A stretch of 64,000 nucleotides of DNA from an uncultured Poribacteria bacterium (lineage in GTDB: Bacteria > Poribacteria > WGA-4E > WGA-3G): the NCBI GenBank assembly GCA_951828515.1, contig OX639992.1:62001-126000 (forward strand), written 5' to 3'. Numbering within the stretch: the first letter of the stretch is position 1; each line of letters begins with the position of its first letter. The notes under the pieces were generated by a model, which did no database searches, was not told the origin of the DNA, and was given only the letters and a program-made list of their open reading frames with translations. Both the position numbers and the translations under genes were made by a program. This document shows positions 35,642 through 42,205 of the stretch, one piece after another.

Positions 35642-36697
35642 TTAGAAAGACTGAATAGGAACAGCAGTACCAATCTCGCTGGATTTCATTGCGCCATCGA
35701 GCATTTGCATAAGCATCACTGCCTGCGAACCGGGATTCAGGGATTCATCCCCGTCTCGAATTGCCCGAATGAATTCCCGTGCCTGAAGCGTTATATCATC
35801 CGCCTTTTGTGGCGGAGCTTTTATGGGTTTGACCTTAACACCGTCGGGTGTCCCCACCAGTAACTTTCCACTTTCGAGCCCTGCCTTCGTGCCGTAAAGT
35901 TGAAACTCCTGCGTCTCGCTTTTGACCAGATCGCTTCCGTCTGCTGGCACTTGTCGATTTGTCGTATTCAGCGAAAACGCGACAGCAAAATGCAGGGTAC
36001 ACCCGTTCTCAAACCGTACAAACCCACACGCAGCATCATCCGCAGTGTAGGTCTGTTCAGGAGGTGCGAGGTCAGAAAATGTACAGTAGAGTCCAGCCAT
36101 AACCTCTGTCGGACGTGGATTGCCCATCATAAACCAGACGTTGTCAATGGCGTGAATACCGAGATCAAGGAGTACCCCGCCACCTTTTGCTTTATCGTGC
36201 CGCCATCCGCGTGCGGAACACCACCGTGTGCGTATCCACCGAGTCTCAGCATAATATACGTCACCGAGTTCTCCAGCCTGCACAAGCCTGCGCCCCTCCA
36301 TCAACTGAGACGTGAACCGCGATTGGCGGACAAACATATAAACAAGACCTTTGGTCTCAGCGAGCTGGGTGACCGGCATTAACTCCGTGGCATTGTTTGA
36401 AGGAGGCTTTTCGCAGAGCACATGTAATCCAAGTTGCACTGCTTCCTGCGAGACTGGCGCGTGCATCCACGTGGGAAGTCCAATGCAGACTGCGTCTAAA
36501 TCGCAGGCATCGAACATCTGACGATAATCATCGAAAACGCGGACCCCTTTAATCCCATCCAAGACCCTTTTCCTACGTGTGGCGTCTGGATCCGCTAACG
36601 CGACGAGTTCTACATTCGGCTCACCGGCGAGAATAATAGTCGTGCTACTGATTGTTCCACCGAGACCAATGATCCCAACTCTGATTACATCTTTCAT
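35642..36697 (-). CDS. Gfo/Idh/MocA-family oxidoreductase
   Basis: A 351-residue NAD(P)-dependent dehydrogenase. VGIIGLGGTISSTT is the Rossmann loop, LHVLCEKPPSNNA the EKP motif, and GGGVLLDLGIHAIDNVWFMM the catalytic segment with D-x3-H. The ATG at 36697 is chosen because GGAGG lies six bases upstream; the preceding in-frame GTG at 36703 overlaps that site. It belongs with the sugar catabolic cluster; its stop lies next to a lone miniature-element end. Confidence 0.88.
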   Translation of the reverse strand: MKDVIRVGIIGLGGTISSTTIILAGEPNVELVALADPDATRRKRVLDGIKGVRVFDDYRQMFDACDLDAVCIGLPTWMHAPVSQEAVQLGLHVLCEKPPSNNATELMPVTQLAETKGLVYMFVRQSRFTSQLMEGRRLVQAGELGDVYYAETRWIRTRWCSARGWRHDKAKGGGVLLDLGIHAIDNVWFMMGNPRPTEVMAGLYCTFSDLAPPEQTYTADDAACGFVRFENGCTLHFAVAFSLNTTNRQVPADGSDLVKSETQEFQLYGTKAGLESGKLLVGTPDGVKVKPIKAPPQKADDITLQAREFIRAIRDGDESLNPGSQAVMLMQMLDGAMKSSEIGTAVPIQSF

Positions 36698-36831
36698 CCA
36701 CACCCTCCATTTCTATCAACGCAGTTTGAACACACTACAGGCGCGATCTCCGAATCACGACACACCACTCATCAGAACGATCAGAGCCATTCAGTTTTCG
36801 ATTTTTTGGGCGTTTTCGCGGTGACATCGCG

Positions 36832-36855
36832 AGCTGGAGCTCGCTCCTACAGTAA
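36832..36855. repeat. REP-like hairpin (GCGAGC stem)
   Basis: Stem GCGAGC / GCTCGC with a TGGA loop followed by TCCTACAG. It is strikingly similar to known Pseudomonas REP sequences (GCGAGC...GCTCGCTCCTACA), by recollection. Confidence 0.7.
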
Positions 36856-36913
36856 AGATATCTCCAGCAGAAATCCGAAATTATGGGAGAACTGAATGCC
36901 TCTGTCAGAACGC

Positions 36914-36942
36914 TTGACCTTTCTTGTATATTCCTATAGAAT
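36914..36942 (+). promoter_or_regulatory. Promoter of the secreted tail-bearing protein
   Basis: TTGACC, a 17-base spacer and TAGAAT give a predicted start near 36949. The leader to the ATG at 37073 is about 125 bases, and it contains no obvious hairpin that is not part of coding-like sequence. Confidence 0.65.
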
Positions 36943-37072
36943 ATATCTGAATTCGATCTGGAATCCAATCAAATTCCGTGGAAGGATCTGCCACACACTA
37001 CGTAGTTGTAAGCAATTGTCTGCGGGTGCTTCCACACCCCTAAGCCCAATCCAAAAGGAGGAAATTCTTCTC

Positions 37073-37801
37073 ATGTATCGTCCCTTTTTTCTATCGATTT
37101 TCGTGCTACTCTTTGCTGTAAGTTCCGTCATCGCTGAGGGTGAAAAACTTGTCCTCGTTGGCTCCGGTGAACCCGATCCGAAGGACATTCCTCTTATAGA
37201 ACACCTCGAAGAGTGGGGTTATGTCGTTGAACCGCATCAGGATTTGGCAAAACACCCTGTTAACCTCGCAGATATAGATGTTGTCTTTATCTCAGAATCA
37301 ACTTCCAGTGCCAATATTTTGGACGCATACAAAGACTCAGCCGTCCCAGTCGTCAATGCCGAGACGTGGACATACGATGATATGGGATTTGCGGCAGACG
37401 GTACGTTCAACTCCGATCCAGGCGACGACCTCACTGTCATTGATCCCGAGCATCCAATCATGGAAGGTTTTAAGGGCGACATCACAGTTAGCAAACCCGC
37501 GATAGCACTCATGACGTGCAGCGGATTTGAAGGCGATGTTGACATATTAGCGGTGCGCGCCGACAACGATGATCTTGTGGCTATCTCTGTCTACGAAGAG
37601 GGGGCAAAACTACTGAAAGGGACAACGAAGGCACGCCATGTTAACATTTGGCCCCACTCTACCGGCTGGCTGCAGGTAACAGACGATGGATGGGAACTCA
37701 TCCACCGCTCAATTCTCTATGCCCTCGGTCAGATTCCATTTGATGTCGCGCCACAAGACAAACTCGCTGTCACTTGGGGACAGATTAAAGCAGCGCGTTA
37801 G
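37073..37801 (+). CDS. Secreted protein of unknown function with KLAVTW tail
   Basis: A 242-residue exported protein. Residues 1-20 are a signal peptide (FFLSIFVLLFAVSSVIAE). The mature part alternates strands and helices (LVLVGSGEPDPKDIPLIEHL, IDVVFISESTSSANILDAYK, VPVVNAETWTYDDMGFAADG) in a flavodoxin/ThuA-like alternating pattern; this fold is only suggested. It ends DKLAVTWGQIKAAR, the same tail as the LamG proteins. AAAGGAGG lies before the ATG, and its stop is 27 bases from the convergent deaminase gene. Function unknown. Confidence 0.75.
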   Translation: MYRPFFLSIFVLLFAVSSVIAEGEKLVLVGSGEPDPKDIPLIEHLEEWGYVVEPHQDLAKHPVNLADIDVVFISESTSSANILDAYKDSAVPVVNAETWTYDDMGFAADGTFNSDPGDDLTVIDPEHPIMEGFKGDITVSKPAIALMTCSGFEGDVDILAVRADNDDLVAISVYEEGAKLLKGTTKARHVNIWPHSTGWLQVTDDGWELIHRSILYALGQIPFDVAPQDKLAVTWGQIKAAR

Positions 37802-37828
37802 CTGGCAGCGACAGGTCTTTACCACTTT

Positions 37829-38560
37829 CTACAATAAAGATGCCGACCCCGCGTCCAGAAGCACGGCACAATCTGGGTGCGTCTGCAAAATTGAAGCCGG
37901 GTGCATTGGCGTTATCTCGCCGTGTAAGCAATTCCGCACGGCTTCCGCCTTCCGTTCATCTGGCACAGTGCATACAATTGCTTTCGCCTTCATGATTTGG
38001 GAAATGGACATTGAAATCGCTTGGGTCGGCACATCATCAATTCCAGTAAACCAACCCTCGCCGACCTGCTGAAGGCGGCACGCTTCATCTAATTCGACCA
38101 AAATATACGGATCTTCTGTCTCAAAATCCGCTGGTGGATCGTTGAAGGCGAGATGTCCATTCTCACCGATACCTACGAACGCCACGTCAATCTGATGTTG
38201 CGAGATAATTCGATTGAGTCGATCACATTCGGCTTGCGATTCTCCTGCTTCCCCGTCAAGAAAATGGACGGTTCCGGGGTGAACAATATCCACGAGGCGT
38301 TCTCGCAGATACTTGCGAAAACTGGCGGGATGTGTCTCAGGAATACCGATGTACTCGTCGAGATGGAACATTGTCGTGTTGTCCCAATTGATCGTTTTAT
38401 CAGCAGTAAGTGCGGCGAGGAAGTCAAATTGAGACGCGCCCGTTGCAACGATGAAACTGGCATGTCCATTCGCATCCAACGCCTCGCGAAGCTTATTACT
38501 TGCGAGATGTGCGGCTGCTTCGCTTGCTTCGCGTTTGGTTGTTGCTTTAAAAATATTCAT
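37829..38560 (-). CDS. nagB: Glucosamine-6-phosphate deaminase-like protein
   Basis: A 243-residue sugar-phosphate isomerase-fold deaminase, which converts glucosamine-6-phosphate to fructose-6-phosphate and ammonia. Diagnostic blocks: [36 protein letters not shown] with the catalytic Asp, and [17 protein letters not shown] with the catalytic His. The usual FNEP Glu is Asp. The ATG at 38560 overlaps the stop of the MOSC gene by four bases (ATGA), so translation is coupled; an upstream TTG frame is unlikely. It suits use of amino sugars. Confidence 0.85.
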   Translation of the reverse strand: MNIFKATTKREASEAAAHLASNKLREALDANGHASFIVATGASQFDFLAALTADKTINWDNTTMFHLDEYIGIPETHPASFRKYLRERLVDIVHPGTVHFLDGEAGESQAECDRLNRIISQHQIDVAFVGIGENGHLAFNDPPADFETEDPYILVELDEACRLQQVGEGWFTGIDDVPTQAISMSISQIMKAKAIVCTVPDERKAEAVRNCLHGEITPMHPASILQTHPDCAVLLDAGSASLL

Positions 38561-39198
38561 TTCTTCAAAATTTTTGTGAAATCCCTTTTCCAACTCGGCG
38601 AGAGCGCAGGTAGTTTCCTGGCTCGTCCGATTTTCTCGTGGTTGTCCCTATCAAAATAACGTAGGTTGACTATCTCTGTGACGCTCATGGATTCCGATGC
38701 AACTCCAATGCGGACAATCGCATCGCCAGCAGTGATTTCGCCTTCTTCAAGCACCCGAAAATAGAAACCGACGCGCCGACTCTCTAAAAACTGTTTGGCG
38801 AACTCTGGCAGCCCCATCTTGTATGCAAGCTTGAAACACGGCACACGGGGTTGCGTAATCTGTAATTTTACCGTTGAACCGATCTGAAAGACGTCCCCTA
38901 TATGAACTGACGTTTCCAGTAGCCCTTCAACGGTGAGATTTTCGCCGAACTGTCCATAAGTCAAGTCGTCTCTTTGCAACTCCTGTTGCCAGTGTGGGTA
39001 ATGCTCAAACGGATAGCCGTAGATGGCTTTATAGGTGCCGCCATGTACCCGTAGATCGCCCTGTCCATCACCGTCGATGTTCTTCTCTCTGAGCATGATA
39101 GTGCCTGACACGGGTTCTTTGAAAATCCCTGTCTGGATCGTCTTACCGCCGTATTGAATAGGCTTTGGTTTTGAGACATTTATAGATAAAAGTTTCAT
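38557..39198 (-). CDS. MOSC domain protein (YiiM-like)
   Basis: A 213-residue MOSC-domain protein. YiiM relatives use the molybdenum cofactor to reduce N-hydroxylated compounds. Visible blocks: [59 protein letters not shown], and [20 protein letters not shown] with the conserved Cys that binds molybdenum. It is coupled to the deaminase gene, an uncommon pairing. AAAGGA precedes the ATG. No molybdenum cofactor genes are in view. Confidence 0.85.
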   Translation of the reverse strand: MKLLSINVSKPKPIQYGGKTIQTGIFKEPVSGTIMLREKNIDGDGQGDLRVHGGTYKAIYGYPFEHYPHWQQELQRDDLTYGQFGENLTVEGLLETSVHIGDVFQIGSTVKLQITQPRVPCFKLAYKMGLPEFAKQFLESRRVGFYFRVLEEGEITAGDAIVRIGVASESMSVTEIVNLRYFDRDNHEKIGRARKLPALSPSWKRDFTKILKK

Positions 39199-39528
39199 TA
39201 TGTCCTTTAATATACTGATTTTTCTAAGTTATGTCAAGCAAACATTTCAGTTCTACAGAGATGCCACCCCTACGGGGTTGAAGAGGAAACAGGTCAAAAA
39301 TCCGGTTAGAATCTCTCACACAAGAGAAGACAAAGGCTAATGCCAAAAACTTTACACACTCTTTCAGCACTGTTGTGTTTGATTTTTCACATTTTTTTCC
39401 GCTATGCAACCTTTTGCCTTTTAAATCGCGTCCTTAATAGTAACAGCAGTACGATGGTCGCGCATTAAATGAAGATTAAGAATTTAATCGGGTAATTTTC
39501 ACCAGTACTCGGTGCGGTTGGGAAACCG

Positions 39529-40286
39529 CACCATAGGTGTCAATTTAGCGGTTTCGGGTCCCGTAGGTTGGGTAGAGCGGAACGCAAAAAGAAGACGTAG
39601 GGGTGCCAAATACGCCTCAAATACGACATGCCGGCATACCCACTCAATACCCCAGCGAAACCCAACGTCATACCCGCAGAGGTCCCGGCACTTGACGCCG
39701 AAAGCGTTGGGTTTCGCTCGGTTTCTGATCAATGGGGCGTGTATGGACCGACCTTCGCTTTCTATGATATTTACGGGTTTGGTGGCATCCGTTCTACCCA
39801 ACCTACGAGACTCAAGAGGCGAGGTTAGAAACCTCGTCAGCGGCGGGGTGGGTTTTGAAGCCATAGGGGCCAATTTTAGAAAAAGATGACTTGTTTATGG
39901 AGACATGTAGGTGTTCATCGTCTGAATCAGGATTTACAGGATTCAAGGATTTACAAGATGATGGAGTCTTCTTGATTCGTTTTCTATAGACATAGCACTC
40001 CTAATGAGGATTAACAAATAAATTGGGTAATCTTGGACCACACGACGTGCGATGAATCGCACGACTACGAACCTTCCTGCTTGTCGTTGTCCTATTGATA
40101 AACCGTTCAGAAATTACCCGATTAAATTCTTAAACTTCATACGGGGTGCGGTTGCTGGCATACGCCGCTTTCTATTCTCACTGCGAAGCAATAGCACCCC
40201 TACGGGGTTTGGTGGCATCCGTTCTACCCAGCCTACGAGACGACGACCAAGGGCTGTAAAATATCCCTAAATTGACACCTATGGTG
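39529..40286. repeat. 758-bp block bounded by perfect 20-bp inverted repeats
   Basis: CACCATAGGTGTCAATTTAG at the left end recurs as its exact complement at 40267-40286. The interior has no convincing gene. It includes an inverted pair (ccgtaggttgggtag near 39557 and ctacccaacctacgag near 39795), a GGCGAGGTT hairpin arm near 39820, a REP-like hairpin at 40047-40073 (GTGCGA / TCGCAC, TGAA loop, then GACTACGAACC), and a second ttctacccagcctacg. The right end touches the TnpB remnant. The 39199-39528 stretch holds only a CACCCC/GGGGTG hairpin and a ttatgcaaccttttgcc repeat. Confidence 0.65.
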
Positions 40287-40660
40287 TTCATAAGGAAATC
40301 ACCCATAGGAGACGCGATTGGTTCTTCAAATTGGCACTTCGGCTTGTACGTAAATATGATACACTTGCGATAGAGACCCTGAACCTTGAGGGGATGAAAC
40401 GCCTCTGGGGACGCAAAATCTCTGATATAGCCTTCGGTGAGTTTGCTTTGATACTCCAATGGACTTTTGCGAAACATGGTAAAACATTCTTGAAAGCGGG
40501 ACGTTGGGCAGCGACGACAAAACCGTGTTCGGCTTGTGGACATCCCAATGAAAATCTAACACTCCAAGATAGGCAGTGGATATGCCCTGACTGTGGTTCA
40601 CACCACGATAGAGACGTAAACGCTGCTATCAACATTTTGCAGGCTGGGGTACCCGCGTAA
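40271..40660 (+). pseudogene. TnpB (IS200/IS605 family) C-terminal remnant
   Basis: About 130 codons without a real start. The reading HRRRDWFFKLALRLVRKYDT, then LAIETLNLEGMKRLWGRK, matches the TnpB RuvC-II region with its catalytic Glu; AATTKPCSACGHPNENLTLQ and WICPDCGSHHDRDVNAAINI give the CxxC...CxxC zinc ribbon and final catalytic Asp. The N-terminal wedge, REC-like part and first RuvC Asp are missing, so RNA-guided DNA cutting is not expected. It is followed by a typical IS605 right-end hairpin. Confidence 0.85.
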
Positions 40661-40812
40661 CAATGCGCGATAAAACCGTTCGATCACAACTTCGTGAGTG
40701 TGGCGGAGACGGAATAAGAGCCTGCGGGTGGAGCGACAGTCAGACGGTGGACTCTCTGAGAAAACCGCAGTCGCTATGAAACCGAAGCCCACGCCTTTAG
40801 GCGTTGGGTAGT
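40661..40812 (+). ncRNA. Probable omegaRNA scaffold and right end of the IS605 element
   Basis: After the TnpB stop the sequence runs to a hairpin CCCACGCC / GGCG..GGG with a TTTA loop (40788-40808), the typical end of IS200/IS605 insertions, where the TnpB guide RNA (omegaRNA) normally ends and the guide starts. Without tnpA or a full tnpB this is a fossil. From 40813 to 40964 no gene is recognised. Confidence 0.5.
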
Positions 40813-40964
40813 ATCACCAATAGAATCACCCCTTTTTTTGAAGGAAGTCATCTCAAGATCCAACAAAGAAGACGATGCCATCGTTCATCAGATAACGTGG
40901 CAGCCCCGCTGTGTTCTGGAACGGATCAACAGTATTTTTTCACCTCAAGTATAGGAGAGAAATC

Positions 40965-41402
40965 ATGACCTTACCCTTTGCATCGCGTCTCACCCTCATC
41001 TGCATGTTAATATTTTCCACCTTATCGGTAAATGTCTCAATCGCCACCCCCCTCAAAGAAACCAATAATTCCTTCACCCGTGAAAAAAGTAACCCTCTCA
41101 TTGGACTTCCCACCCTCGTTGTAATGGGCGTGACCTCCTTCGGACGCTGGCTCACACCGTTAGATGAATGGCAAGCACAGATCCACAGACTTAATGAGGA
41201 TGAACTGTTTGTTCAACGTTGGATGCTGGTTAACAATGACCTCACCTCCCGTGAAAAAGGAAAAAGAACAATTATGAGAATCCAAAAGCGAAGGAATGCC
41301 ATCGAGAAAAAACGCAACCGATTCCTATGGTGGTATTACCCGAGCATAGCTGTCATCGGAGCAGGAGCGATGGCACTAACCCTCTGGTTTCAAAGAGATT
41401 AA
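40965..41402 (+). CDS. Small membrane protein of unknown function
   Basis: A 145-residue protein. Residues 1-28 form a signal peptide (LTLICMLIFSTLSVNVSIAT). After a hydrophobic patch (LIGLPTLVVMGVTSFGRWL) comes a basic helical region (REKGKRTIMRIQKRRNAIEK, continuing KKRNR), then a C-terminal membrane segment (WWYYPSIAVIGAGAMALTLW). AGGAG precedes the ATG. No family was recognised; it may be a small envelope protein. It is 800 bases upstream of the sigma-propeller gene and separated by repeats. Confidence 0.65.
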   Translation: MTLPFASRLTLICMLIFSTLSVNVSIATPLKETNNSFTREKSNPLIGLPTLVVMGVTSFGRWLTPLDEWQAQIHRLNEDELFVQRWMLVNNDLTSREKGKRTIMRIQKRRNAIEKKRNRFLWWYYPSIAVIGAGAMALTLWFQRD

Positions 41403-41451
41403 CCCTGTTTAAACACGGAAGTAAATTAACAAAAAAATCCGTTTCATAATT

Positions 41452-41500
41452 ACAGCCAAGCCGTTGTAGGAATTGCAGGATTCCTTACAGGCTTGGCTGT
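41452..41500. repeat. ACAGCCAAGCC long hairpin, copy 1
   Basis: Outer stem ACAGCCAAGCC / GGCTTGGCTGT and inner stem tgtaggaat / attccttaca around tgcagg. A near-identical hairpin is at 48106-48154. Both follow a gene and precede other repeats, so they may act as terminators or processing sites, though no T-tract follows. Confidence 0.65.
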
Positions 41501-41540
41501 TCTGTATTCCGCTGAAAATCTGCCCTCGTCAACTATAATC

Positions 41541-41659
41541 GGACTTACGCATGATGCGATAAATCGCATCACTACAAACAGAAGGACCTTTGAAGGATAC
41601 CGTTTTTCAAAAGGAGCATGGTTCGTAGTCGCGCAATTCATTGCGCTTTGCGTAAGTCC
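41541..41659. repeat. GGACTTACGCA-type miniature element with two inverted REP-like hairpins
   Basis: Ends match the family. Inside, GATGCGA / TCGCATC (TAAA loop) with ACTACAAAC lies in one orientation, and a GCGCAA / TTGCGC hairpin with GGTTCGTAGT lies in the other. This inverted pair has the layout of REPINs (REP doublets) described in Pseudomonas. Confidence 0.75.
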
Positions 41660-41680
41660 TGTATAATTTATAATTTGCGT

Positions 41681-41840
41681 TATAGTAAAACCCATAATTA
41701 AGTTTACACTCTGTAATGCGACGAGGTTAGGGGGAAAATTGAGGAAACACCCTATCAAAAACCCCTATCAAAAACACCTCGCCAGCAATGTGGGGTTTTG
41801 TGTTTTCGAGAGTGTGCAAGTATTTTCGGGCTTTACTATA
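41681..41840. repeat. TATAGTAAA-type miniature element, copy 4 (expanded)
   Basis: Inverted ends tatagtaaaaccc and gggctttactata. The central hairpin is interrupted by about 45 extra bases containing ccctatcaaaaa twice. From 41841 to 42052 the gap carries a ttatgcatccttctgtt repeat and no gene. Confidence 0.75.
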
Positions 41841-42052
41841 AAACGAGAGTTCAATATAAAAATACAGCCGAGTTCTCCAAAAACAACCCGTAAATTCTGC
41901 TCTGCACTATATCAAGAAAAACATTTTAGTGTAGTTGTGATATAATTTTTCCATTATTTTTCTCGTTATGCATCCTTCTGTTCTTTAAATTACGTCATTA
42001 ATTAGTGACAGCAGTACGATAGTCGCGCGCTAAAAGCGTACATCTGTATCTT

Positions 42053-42188
42053 ATACCAAATCTGAAAAATAAATTCGCATTTCAGTGGTTTTGAAACGCA
42101 TTAAAAGTTTCCGCACGCAAGAGCGCAATGAATTGCGCTACTACAAACCGGGTTTTCGTTAATGAGGAGCGTTTATTCAGAAATGGTA
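42053..42188. repeat. ATACCAAATCTGAA-type miniature element, copy 1
   Basis: Ends ataccaaatctgaaaaataa and tttattcagaaatggtat are imperfect inverted repeats. Inside is GCGCAA / TTGCGC (TGAA) followed by TACTACAAACC. It ends about 18 bases before the sigma-propeller gene. The same element lies at 48227-48364 before the TonB receptor. Confidence 0.75.
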
Positions 42189-42205
42189 TTACATAGGAAA
42201 ACTTA

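Noticed and set aside
39549-39890. Frames within the 758-bp block
   Set aside because: They overlap inverted repeats on both strands and have no family resemblance.
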